In this document: piece after piece, positions 32,929 through 40,841 of the stretch | Layout of the letters: each line of letters begins with the position of its first letter | Numbering within the stretch: the first letter of the stretch is position 1 | DNA from: CADEED01 sp041395625 | Lineage (GTDB): Bacteria > Pseudomonadota > Gammaproteobacteria > Steroidobacterales > Steroidobacteraceae | Length of the DNA stretch: 64,000 bases | Reading direction: 5' to 3' | Assembly: GCA_041395625.1 (NCBI GenBank) | Contig: JAWLAE010000004.1 | Coordinates: 248,001 to 312,000, forward strand | Notes under the pieces: generated by a model | Databases searched by the model: none | The model's input: only the letters and a program-made list of their open reading frames with translations | Told to the model about the DNA's origin: nothing | Translations under genes and position numbers: made by a program

Positions 32929-34221
32929 ATGACTACAACAACCCGTTCACCGCTCGACAAGGAACTGCATCCGCCCGCACACCTCGCGCAAGTGCTCGCC
33001 ACGGTCGGCCAGTTGTACAACGATCAAGTGGCGCCCCGCGAACAGGCGCTCGAGGCACGGCTCGCCGATGAGCGCGAGTTCCTCGATGCGGATGGCAAGC
33101 TGCATCCGGAGATCATTGCAGCACGTCGCGAGATCATGCGCGCGGCCGGCAAGGCGGGTGTGTACAGCGCGCATCTGCCCAAACGGCTAGGCGGCGGCGA
33201 TCTGGGCCGTACGGACATGATCTATGTCGAAGAGAAGGTTTACGGTTACGGCTGCGGCTTGAATCCCGCGTTACTTTCCTGGTCGGAGGGCGCGACGCCA
33301 CGACTGTTGTATTGCCACGACCATCAGCGTGAGCAGTTCGTCGCGCCGCTCGTGCGCGGCGAAAAAACCAGCTTGCACGGTGTGACCGAAACCGGCGCCG
33401 GCTCCAATCTGTTCGACATGAAAACACACGCGAAGCGTCGCGGCGGAGACTGGGTACTGAGCGGCGCCAAGGCCTACATCACCAACGCATTCGATGCGGA
33501 CGTGGCACAAGTACTCGCCATTACGGAGCCCGGCGGCGGGCGTCGCACGTTCACCTATTTCATGTTCGACACCCGCGAGTACCTGAAGAAGGGGTATCGC
33601 ACGGGCCGCGTGTATCAAACGATGTTCGGCGATGGTTATACGGGTGAGATCTTCTTCGATGACATGGTGTTGCCCGAGAGTGCGGTGATCGGCGAGGTGG
33701 GGCAGGGCTTCGATATTGCGGTGATGTCCTTCAATTACACCCGCATGCGCCGTGCCGGGATGTGTTCCGGCTGGTCGAAGTATCTGATCGAGCGCAGTCT
33801 CGAGCGCGTGCAGTCGCGCATCGTCGGCGATCGGCCGCTGGGCGCCAACCAGGGCATTCAATGGATGATCGCCGACATGTACGTCGATTGGTTGCAGACG
33901 CGGTCGCTGTCGCTCGAGGTAGCACGGACGATCGACAACCCCGGACCGTGGTACCAGCTGCCGCGCCCAAAGGACGAGATCCGCCGCATCTGCGCGCTCA
34001 AGGTCAGCAACGACGAGTCATTCTATCGAGTGGCCGATCGGGCGTTGCAGGTTCACGGCGGCTTTGGGGTGATGCGCAACAACCCGATCAACAAGCTGTT
34101 TCAGATTGCGCGCAATCTGCGCATTCCCGGTGGTACCGATGAGGTGCAGCGAACCACTATTGCGGAAACACTGGGGCTGCGTTTCGAAGCCTCGAAGTCT
34201 GCGCCAAAGCCGGCTGCATGA
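32929..34221 (+). CDS. Acyl-CoA dehydrogenase-family flavoprotein
   Basis: A 430-residue protein with the full acyl-CoA dehydrogenase fold: an N-terminal helical domain, the FAD-contact motif LHGVTETGAGSNLFDMKTHA, KAYITNAFDADV, the C-terminal domain with LQVHGGFGVMRNNPINKLF and the terminal RNLRIPGGTDEVQR. At the position where most members have the catalytic Glu (EGT) the sequence reads GGT, and no obvious replacement is seen at the alternative site used by isovaleryl-CoA dehydrogenase. The ATG at 32929 has a GAAGG site; an upstream TTG is weaker. The stop overlaps selD as ATGA. It oxidises or reduces an acyl-CoA, or is a non-canonical member. Confidence 0.85.
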   Translation: MTTTTRSPLDKELHPPAHLAQVLATVGQLYNDQVAPREQALEARLADEREFLDADGKLHPEIIAARREIMRAAGKAGVYSAHLPKRLGGGDLGRTDMIYVEEKVYGYGCGLNPALLSWSEGATPRLLYCHDHQREQFVAPLVRGEKTSLHGVTETGAGSNLFDMKTHAKRRGGDWVLSGAKAYITNAFDADVAQVLAITEPGGGRRTFTYFMFDTREYLKKGYRTGRVYQTMFGDGYTGEIFFDDMVLPESAVIGEVGQGFDIAVMSFNYTRMRRAGMCSGWSKYLIERSLERVQSRIVGDRPLGANQGIQWMIADMYVDWLQTRSLSLEVARTIDNPGPWYQLPRPKDEIRRICALKVSNDESFYRVADRALQVHGGFGVMRNNPINKLFQIARNLRIPGGTDEVQRTTIAETLGLRFEASKSAPKPAA

Positions 34222-35255
34222 AGCGGCAAGCCGACGGCAGGCCAATGCAGGGCTCGTCGAGCTTGCGGGAACTGGCCGGGTGTGGCGGCTGTGCTGCGAA
34301 GGCTCCGCCGCAGCTCGTTGCGATGCTCGCGGGATTGCTGGCACCGGCGAAGATGCAAGATCCGGCGTTGCTCGTCGGACTTGCGCCTGCGGACGATGCA
34401 GCCGTCTACGCACTCGATGCTGAGCGGGGACTGATTGCGACGGTGGACTTCTTCCCGCCGCTGGTCGACGATCCCCACGACTACGGTGTTGTCGCAGCGG
34501 CGAACGCCGTCAGCGATGTGTATGCCATGGGCGGTACGGTGGCATTCGCTCTCGCGCTCTGCGGCTTTCCTGCAACCGTAGCCGACGAAAAGATCGCCGC
34601 AGTCCTGCGCGGTGCAGCTGCGACTGTGGTTGGTTGCGGCGGGTCGATTGTTGGCGGCCATACCATTCGCTGTGCCGAACCGGTGTTCGGGCTCTGTGTG
34701 CTGGGGTTCGTGCATCCGCAGAGGATCTGGCGCAAGTGTGGGGCACAGCCCGGTGACGTCTTGATGTTGTCGAAGGCGATCGGTACCGGCCTGTTACTGT
34801 CAGCCGGTGATCAGGCCGGCCTGGAGGCCGCGCTCCACTCCATGCGTGCGACCAATCGCGGTGCGGCGAATGCTCTGATGGAGCTAACCACTGCACCGCA
34901 TGCCGTAACGGACATCAGCGGTTTTGGACTAGTCGGTCATGTTGCCGAGATGGCCTCACAGTCCGACGTGGGTGTCACCATTCGGGCTGCCGCTGTGCCC
35001 GTACTGCCTGGCGCGTACGCGGCTGCAGCCCGCGGAGTCCGCACTTCGGTGCATGGCAACCTCGCGACCAGCAATCTCGGGCTCGTACGCGTCGATGACG
35101 TTGACGCGCCGTTGCGGGCGGTGCTGGAGGATCCGCAGACCTCCGGTGGACTGCTCGCAGCGGTGTCGCCGGATTCGGTAGCAGCGCTTGGCGCTCTGGG
35201 TTTCGTCGAAATCGGCTCCGTCCACGAAGGTCCGGGCAGCGTGCTGATCGTGTGA
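34218..35255 (+). CDS. selD: Selenide, water dikinase
   Basis: A 345-residue SelD. The N-terminal catalytic loop AGCGGCAAKAPP places Cys25 and Lys28 with the same spacing as the essential Cys17/Lys20 of E. coli SelD. The ATP-binding region has DFFPPLVDDPHDYGVVAAANAVSD-like blocks (acidic Mg ligands in VDFFPPLVDDP), GGHTIRCAEP and the C-terminal EDPQTSGGLLAAV. It makes selenophosphate for selenocysteine or 2-selenouridine. No selA, selB, tRNA-Sec or ybbB partner is visible in this window. It overlaps the ACAD-like gene by 4 bp. No TGA readthrough is needed in the gene itself. Confidence 0.93.
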   Translation: MKRQADGRPMQGSSSLRELAGCGGCAAKAPPQLVAMLAGLLAPAKMQDPALLVGLAPADDAAVYALDAERGLIATVDFFPPLVDDPHDYGVVAAANAVSDVYAMGGTVAFALALCGFPATVADEKIAAVLRGAAATVVGCGGSIVGGHTIRCAEPVFGLCVLGFVHPQRIWRKCGAQPGDVLMLSKAIGTGLLLSAGDQAGLEAALHSMRATNRGAANALMELTTAPHAVTDISGFGLVGHVAEMASQSDVGVTIRAAAVPVLPGAYAAAARGVRTSVHGNLATSNLGLVRVDDVDAPLRAVLEDPQTSGGLLAAVSPDSVAALGALGFVEIGSVHEGPGSVLIV

Positions 35256-35413
35256 CTCACCGCGTTACATAACAGCAGAAGTTGGCGCCCGGATCCCGTC
35301 CGTCCGGTAGGCCCGGTTCTGTCCGGCGTGACGCACGTCCCACAAGTAATGCTATTGCGCGGCGTGCTGCGGCCGATGACCAGTTGTACTGCCGTCGATT
35401 CGAAGCGCCGCCA

Positions 35414-37201
35414 ATGGAACATGACCTGCCCGAGGAGACACTGACGACTCGCAGTGACCTGCGTTTCATCCTTGCGCAATTGCCCTTGTTTCGCGAGCTG
35501 GCGGTGGAGACGGTCCGGCTGATCGCCGCCGAATGTGTCTGGTTGTCGCTACCGGGCGGTGCCACGTTGTTCGAGGCTGGTGACTCGTCGGACGCCATGT
35601 ACGTCTTGCTGGCCGGGGGTCTGGCGACCGTGAGTACCGACCAGGACGGACGTCCGTTCGTGCAGGACCGTATCGTCCCAGGCGAGACGGTTGGTGAAAT
35701 GGGCGTGGTATCAGGACGCAGTCGCTCCGCCAGCGTGGTCGCATTGCGCGACAGCGAACTGCTGCGCCTGTCTGCTGCCGCGTTCGATCAGATATTCAAG
35801 CAGCATCCGGAGGCCATGCTCAGCATTGCGCGTTTGACCGTCAGTCGGCTCGAAGCCACCATCTCCGGGCACGCGCGTGCGCATGCCACGGCACCACGGA
35901 CCTTCGCCGTCGTACCGCACAATCTGGCAGTAGACGTCGTCGGCTTTGCGACTGCGCTGGTAGCAGCCTTGCGGCCGTTTGGCAAGGTTGAATTGGTCTG
36001 GAGCGTGCGTGGCGCCGATCATACGAGCCACTGGTTCGACAAGATCGAAGCTGCTAACGACTTCGTCGTGTACGTGGCAGATCATGAGGCAAGCTCCTGG
36101 AGCAAGTTGTGTATTCGCCAGGCCGACGCCCATCTGCTGATCGCAAACGCAACTGACGAGGTCGAACCATGGCCGGCGATGCAGGATGTACGTTGCGCGC
36201 GCGTGGTCTCGCAGCACACTGAGTTGATCCTGCTGCACGATGACGTGCTGCGGCGCGCCGCTGTGGCACGCTGGCTGCAAATGTTGCCAGGGGTGCCGTT
36301 CCACCATGTGTTGAGTACGGCAGATGTCCAGCGTGTGGCGCGTTTGTTGACCGGCAACGCCGTGGGCTTGGTGTTGTCAGGTGGGGGCGCACGCGGCTTC
36401 GCGCACCTCGGTGTCGTCAAGGCATTGCGGGAGCACGGTGTGCCGATCGATCTCGTCGGTGGTACCAGCATCGGCGCGATCATGGGTGCGGCGGTCGCGC
36501 ACAGGTGGGACGATGCGCACTTGCTCGAGGTCTTCCGGCGCACATTCGTCGACAGTAATCCGCTGGCTGACTATACCTGGCCCATCGTGTCGTTGGTCTC
36601 CGGCCGTCGAGTGAGCCAGCGGCTGCGCAAAGAGTTCGGCGATACCACCATCGAAGATCTGCCGCTGCCATTCTATTGTGTGTCGACCAATCTGACGCGT
36701 GGCACAGCCGCCGTCCATCGCAGTGGCGAGTTGTGGCGCTGGCTGCGAGCGTCCGTTGCGATCCCCGGTGTATTGCCGCCGGTCATGAGTGGCGGCGAAG
36801 TGTTCGTCGACGGCGCAACGATCAACAATCTGCCGGTCGATATCATGCGCGACATGCGCCGTGGGCGAGTGATCGGGGTGGATGTGGCGGCGGACCGTGC
36901 CTTCACGACGGAGGTAGACGACGTCGACGCACCACCGTTCTGGAAACTGATGCATTTGTTCGCCAAGCGTCGACGCCGACCCAATATTCTGCAGGTACTA
37001 TGGCGATCGGGCATGGTAAACAGCACCGCCGCGACGGCGGCGCGCCGCGAGCAGACTGATCTCTTGCTGCAGCCAGCGCTCGAGGACGTCGATCTTCTCA
37101 ACTGGCGCGCCTGCGATCGGGCGATCCAGTCGGGCTACGCGCATGCCATGACGCGGCTGGCTGGGTTGTCGACACCGCTCACGGGGGTGGTCTCCCAGTG
37201 A
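35414..37201 (+). CDS. Cyclic-nucleotide-binding / patatin-like phospholipase (NTE type)
   Basis: A 595-residue protein. A cNMP-binding-type beta-roll is at roughly residues 15-140 (VWLSLPGGATLFEAGDSSDA, VPGETVGEMGVVSGRSRSAS), a central region follows, and a patatin domain spans about 310-500. The patatin motifs are all present: oxyanion loop LSGGGARGFAHLGV, nucleophile elbow GGTSIGAIMG (Ser) and catalytic Asp in DGATINNLPV. This architecture matches bacterial neuropathy-target-esterase-like serine lysophospholipases. The ATG at 35414 starts the recognised domain; the frame is open further upstream, but that sequence looks non-coding (the gap 35256-35413 shows nothing recognisable). Hydrolyses membrane phospholipids or lysophospholipids; ligand binding is predicted only. 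Confidence 0.9.
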   Translation: MEHDLPEETLTTRSDLRFILAQLPLFRELAVETVRLIAAECVWLSLPGGATLFEAGDSSDAMYVLLAGGLATVSTDQDGRPFVQDRIVPGETVGEMGVVSGRSRSASVVALRDSELLRLSAAAFDQIFKQHPEAMLSIARLTVSRLEATISGHARAHATAPRTFAVVPHNLAVDVVGFATALVAALRPFGKVELVWSVRGADHTSHWFDKIEAANDFVVYVADHEASSWSKLCIRQADAHLLIANATDEVEPWPAMQDVRCARVVSQHTELILLHDDVLRRAAVARWLQMLPGVPFHHVLSTADVQRVARLLTGNAVGLVLSGGGARGFAHLGVVKALREHGVPIDLVGGTSIGAIMGAAVAHRWDDAHLLEVFRRTFVDSNPLADYTWPIVSLVSGRRVSQRLRKEFGDTTIEDLPLPFYCVSTNLTRGTAAVHRSGELWRWLRASVAIPGVLPPVMSGGEVFVDGATINNLPVDIMRDMRRGRVIGVDVAADRAFTTEVDDVDAPPFWKLMHLFAKRRRRPNILQVLWRSGMVNSTAATAARREQTDLLLQPALEDVDLLNWRACDRAIQSGYAHAMTRLAGLSTPLTGVVSQ

Positions 37202-37270
37202 ACTTCGGGGTTAGGCTGTGGAGCACGCACATGTGTGTGCGTGCAACAGCCAAATCGGCGGGAGCAAGAC

Positions 37271-38230
37271 ATGCGACGACGCGACATGATCCGCAATACA
37301 TTGCTGGCAGGTGGCGTGCTGTGGGCGGGTGGTGCCAGGTCTGCCACGGCAGGCAATAGTGCAACTGCCAGCGCTGCGCATGGCGACCTGATTCAGCGCA
37401 CGATTCCGGTAAGTGGCGAGCGGCTGCCGGTACTCGGCCTGGGAACCAATAACTATAGCCCGACCACGTCCGCCGAGTTGCAGGCACGCAAAGAAGTACT
37501 GCAGACGCTGACGGCGGCCGGCGCCAGCGTCGTCGATACTGCGCCGGCGTACCGCGAGTCCGAACAAGTCCTGGGCGGACTACTGGCGGAGATCGGCAAT
37601 CGCAAGCAAGTCTTCCTCGCGACCAAGGTCACGGCGCAGGACAACGACCGCGCGGCGGGCGAGGCGATGCTGGAAGAGTCGATGCGTCGCTTGCGCACGA
37701 CCGTGCTCGACCTCGTCCAGGTGCACAATCTGACAGGCGCCGGCGTGATTTTGCCCATACTGCGAGCGTGGCAGCGCGACAAGCGAATCCGCTACGTAGG
37801 CATTACAACGTCCCGGGATGAGCAATACCCCGAGATGCTGAGCATCATGCGATCGACGCCGCTCGATTTCATCCAGGTCGACTATTCGATCGCCAACCGC
37901 TCTGCCGCCGAAGAAATTCTGCCGCTCGCAGTGGCACGCAAGATAGCCGTGCTGATCAATCTGCCGTTCGGTGGTCGACGTGACGGCAATCTGTTCGGTC
38001 GAGTGCGCGATCGGCAGCTGCCCGATTGGGCTGCTGAGTTCGATGCCGCCAGCTGGGGCCAGTTCCTGCTGAAATACGTGCTGTCGCATCCGGCCGTCAC
38101 TTGCGCAATTCCCGGCATGACCAGGCTTGCGAATCTGACGGATAATTTGCAGGCTGCACGCGGCCGCTTGCCGGATGGAGCACAGCGCGCACGGATGGCG
38201 CGGTATTGGGATGAAGTTGTGGGTAGTTAG
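37271..38230 (+). CDS. Tat-type aldo/keto reductase
   Basis: A 319-residue aldo/keto reductase with an N-terminal twin-arginine signal (MRRRDMIRNTLLAGG). The catalytic tetrad residues are visible: Asp (VVDTAPAYRES) and Tyr in the same segment, Lys (VFLATKVTA) and His (LVQVHNL). NADPH enzymes of this fold reduce aldehydes or ketones; Tat export would place it in the periplasm with its cofactor pre-loaded. A GGAGCAAG site precedes the ATG at 37271. It converges with the lipoprotein gene at 38265 and is separated from the patatin gene by 69 bp. Confidence 0.88.
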   Translation: MRRRDMIRNTLLAGGVLWAGGARSATAGNSATASAAHGDLIQRTIPVSGERLPVLGLGTNNYSPTTSAELQARKEVLQTLTAAGASVVDTAPAYRESEQVLGGLLAEIGNRKQVFLATKVTAQDNDRAAGEAMLEESMRRLRTTVLDLVQVHNLTGAGVILPILRAWQRDKRIRYVGITTSRDEQYPEMLSIMRSTPLDFIQVDYSIANRSAAEEILPLAVARKIAVLINLPFGGRRDGNLFGRVRDRQLPDWAAEFDAASWGQFLLKYVLSHPAVTCAIPGMTRLANLTDNLQAARGRLPDGAQRARMARYWDEVVGS

Positions 38231-38264
38231 CCCGTCGCCTACTCGGCAGTAGTTAGGATCGCTG

Positions 38265-39608
38265 CTACGGGCCGCTCCAGAGCTGCGCACGTTCTGACCC
38301 TACCCATTCGGGATTGTTGCCGGCGCCGGACTTGTCGCTGATGTCGGTCGGCGTGGGGTTCAAGTTCAGGTACCAGATGTTCGAGGCGCCGGCGGCGGTC
38401 GACTTGGGGCTCGCGATCTCGGCGCCGACATCGGCGACGGACAGCAGCGTCGAGTAGACCTGGATGCCACGCATCACACCGTCCATGATCTCGGTCGACG
38501 GTGCCCAGGGCGCATCGCCGAAGGTCAGCGCAGCATTGGTCGGGCGGACATTGGCGTAGCTCACGTCCTCGGTTTGGCGAATGACGCGGGCGGTATCGGG
38601 CCAGTCCCAGAAATACTCATGATGCTTGCCGGCGCCGTCCGACCAGACGCGCAGCACCTGCGTGTGCCAGCGGCCATATTCGACCCACTCCGAACTGAGT
38701 ACGTCGCGGCCGTTGACGGAAATCTCCCACTTGTGATCCGAGCCGTTCGGCGCGGGCTGCGGATAGGGATGGGCGCCGTAGTAGCTGTTGGGATTGCCGC
38801 CATCCCAGAAGAACGTGCCATCGTTGCCCCAGAAGAACGCGGTGTAGTAGCCGCTCTGGCGACGTGGCAGCACGCGCCACATATAGGTGGCCGGATACTG
38901 CGCCAGCGGATTGGTGAAGCGGAAGCGCACCGTACCGGTGGTGGAGTCGTTGCCGCCGAAATCGAGCCCGAAGGTGGCGCCGCTGCTGCTGCCGGTGACC
39001 GACACCGACGCGCTGGCAGCGGCCGAGCCGCCCGCGCCGCTGCAGCTGAGCGTGAACGTGTTGTTAGCGGCACTCAGCGCGCCGGTGCTGGCCGAGCCGG
39101 ACGTGGGTCGGCTGCCGCTCCAGGCACCGCTCGCGCTGCAGCTCGTGGCATCGGTCGACGACCAGGTGAGGTTCGAGCTGCCGCCGCTCGTCACGGAGCT
39201 GGGATTGGCGTTGATCGTCACCGTGGGGGCTGGTGTGGTTGACGTCGGCGTGACAGTGACGGTTACTGACCGGTCGTCAGAGCCACCTGTACCAGTGCAG
39301 GTCAGCGTGAAGACGTTACTCGGATTGCTGAGTGCGCCCGTGCTGGCTGTGCCCGCGGTGGCTCGCATGCCAGTCCAGGCGCCGCTTGCGTTGCAACTGG
39401 TCGCATCGGTTGAGGTCCAAACCAGGTTGGCGCTCGCACCGGTTGGCACGCTACTTGGGTTCGCCGAGAGCGAAATTGTTGGCGACGGAACTGCAGCAAT
39501 CCCGGCGTTGGGCGGCGGCGAGTCGGAACCGCCGCCGCCACAGCCGCTCAGCAAGGCGGCGAACATTATTGGCAGCAACGAGCCCTGCAATGGTCTGATC
39601 TTACGCAT
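38265..39608 (-). CDS. Lipoprotein with two Ig-like repeats and a LamG-like C-terminal part
   Basis: About 447 residues. The lipobox LLSGC (Cys near 23) is followed by a Gly/Ser/Pro linker, two ~79-residue Ig-like repeats (near 42-120 and 127-205) each with the TSTDATSC...GAW...STGAL...FTLTC pattern and a conserved Cys pair, and then a ~240-residue beta-rich domain (FGLDFGGNDSTTG, FRFTNPLAQYP, WEISVNGRD) that looks like a concanavalin/LamG-type fold. It is anchored in the outer membrane and probably surface-exposed. The ATG at 39608 is likely; one at 39629 is possible. Its substrate or partner is unknown. Convergent with the reductase at 37271. Confidence 0.7.
   Translation of the reverse strand: MRKIRPLQGSLLPIMFAALLSGCGGGGSDSPPPNAGIAAVPSPTISLSANPSSVPTGASANLVWTSTDATSCNASGAWTGMRATAGTASTGALSNPSNVFTLTCTGTGGSDDRSVTVTVTPTSTTPAPTVTINANPSSVTSGGSSNLTWSSTDATSCSASGAWSGSRPTSGSASTGALSAANNTFTLSCSGAGGSAAASASVSVTGSSSGATFGLDFGGNDSTTGTVRFRFTNPLAQYPATYMWRVLPRRQSGYYTAFFWGNDGTFFWDGGNPNSYYGAHPYPQPAPNGSDHKWEISVNGRDVLSSEWVEYGRWHTQVLRVWSDGAGKHHEYFWDWPDTARVIRQTEDVSYANVRPTNAALTFGDAPWAPSTEIMDGVMRGIQVYSTLLSVADVGAEIASPKSTAAGASNIWYLNLNPTPTDISDKSGAGNNPEWVGSERAQLWSGP
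38994..39485 (-). repeat. Tandem pair of Ig-like repeat units inside the lipoprotein gene
   Basis: Two direct repeats of about 237 bp (approximately 39249-39485 and 38994-39230) encode the two similar Ig-like domains. Nucleotide similarity is visible in the segments encoding STDATSC and STGAL, indicating internal duplication. Confidence 0.65.
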
Positions 39609-39733
39609 CGTGCGTGTAAGGTCGCTCACTTCGGCGGCCGATGCAAACAGGCTGCAGCGCTACCCCTGCGGATCGGCATCCTGGCGCCGAGTGGACTTAT
39701 GTCGCATAGGTCCGGACACCGTGCGTGCTAGGG

Positions 39734-40144
39734 TCATTTCCAGCCGCCCAAAATGGCGCCCATGACCGTGAAGAACACGACCTGATAGCCAGAATTGATC
39801 AACCACAGATTGAGCGGACGTTTTTCGAACAGGTACGTGATGCCGAGTGCCACTGCGACGAAGGTCAGCCCCGTCATGAAGCCGGCAAACAAACCGAACT
39901 GCAGATCACCGCCACCAATGAACATCGCGAGGCTGAAGGCAGCGATCAGGCTGAGCACGAATGTCAGACCATAGGTGATCGCCGGATTGCCTGCGCGGAC
40001 CTTCTCCTCGGTCATGCCGGCGGCGGTCATCCACGCCTTGCCGAACAGTGGGCCATACCACAGCCCACCGATCACAAAGCCGGAGGCCGCCGCGGCCAGC
40101 ACCGCAAGCCAGTTGATAGTCGTCATCGCTTGTGAGGCATCCAT
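39734..40144 (-). CDS. DUF1761 membrane protein
   Basis: A 136-residue four-helix membrane protein with the DUF1761 signature: GFVIGGLWYGPLFGKAWM near the N-terminus, a Gly/Ala-rich second and third helix (GLTFVLSLIAAFSLAMFIGG) and the C-terminal LNLWLINSGYQVVFFTVMG. I chose the ATG at 40144, since a GGAG site lies 7 bases upstream of it; the ATG at 40150 is only 1 base from that site. Function unknown. It is 28 bp downstream of the AhpD-like gene on the same strand. Confidence 0.85.
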   Translation of the reverse strand: MDASQAMTTINWLAVLAAAASGFVIGGLWYGPLFGKAWMTAAGMTEEKVRAGNPAITYGLTFVLSLIAAFSLAMFIGGGDLQFGLFAGFMTGLTFVAVALGITYLFEKRPLNLWLINSGYQVVFFTVMGAILGGWK

Positions 40145-40171
40145 CGTCATTCTCCTTGTTAGGTTGGAGCG

Positions 40172-40741
40172 TCAATCATGTGTTGGCTGTCCGATCGAGC
40201 AGTAGGGCTCCTTCTCGACGAGGTCGTAGACGAACAGGAACTTCGCCATACCCGTGAGCACGGCCAGCGTCATGCCGAATTCGAACAATTGCGCATCATC
40301 GAAGTGTGGCCGCAGTTCAGCGTACAAGTCGGCCGACAGAAATCCTCGGGGTTGTGTCAGGAGCATCTGGCCAGCGAGCCGCAATACTGCGCGCTCTGCG
40401 GGCGACCAGATCGGGTCTTCCGGGCGTTCGATGGCCTCGACGTGAGCGGGAGTCAGACCGGCTCGCTCGGCGTCCTTGCGGTTGCCCTTGTTGCAGAATG
40501 CGCAACCATGCGCGGTGGACAGTCTGAGCCTGGCGATTTCCTTGTACCGAACCGACACTCGACCGCCGTAGAAGACTTTCTGGTAGAACTCGGCGTACCA
40601 GTCGAACAGTTCGGGTGCATGACCGGCAACGGCGACGAACGTGGCATCGCCGCGGTCGGCGTGCGCCCGGTCATATGAGGCCTGCATCGCGGCGGGCAGC
40701 GAATCCCGCGGCAGCGGAGTTAGTAGCGGTTGAGGCAGCAT
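40172..40741 (-). CDS. Carboxymuconolactone decarboxylase/AhpD-like protein
   Basis: A 189-residue helical protein of the CMD/AhpD superfamily. It has the redox CxxC and His of the peroxidase-related subgroup (STAHGCAFCNKGN) and the surrounding KEIARLRLS motif. Members are alkylhydroperoxidase-like or decarboxylating enzymes. The conserved CxxC favours the AhpD-like redox role over muconolactone decarboxylase. It is divergent from the Tat aldo/keto reductase gene (start 100 bp away) and upstream of DUF1761. Confidence 0.82.
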   Translation of the reverse strand: MLPQPLLTPLPRDSLPAAMQASYDRAHADRGDATFVAVAGHAPELFDWYAEFYQKVFYGGRVSVRYKEIARLRLSTAHGCAFCNKGNRKDAERAGLTPAHVEAIERPEDPIWSPAERAVLRLAGQMLLTQPRGFLSADLYAELRPHFDDAQLFEFGMTLAVLTGMAKFLFVYDLVEKEPYCSIGQPTHD

Positions 40742-40841
40742 GGTCTGCGATCTCCACGATTGCTGTACGAACTCCGCTCAAGTGTACCGCCGATGTGCGA
40801 TACATGGTGTAATCGACCCATGTTCGGCCAGGACCAGGCGC

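Noticed and set aside
33013..33020. TTGTACAA, resembling the GntR motif
   Set aside because: It lies inside the acyl-CoA-dehydrogenase-like coding region and lacks the two-base centre with both arms, so it is counted as background.
35256..35413. Possible tRNA-like or leader element between selD and the patatin gene
   Set aside because: I tried to fold it as a tRNA (especially tRNA-Sec, given selD) but found no acceptor stem or T-loop pattern.
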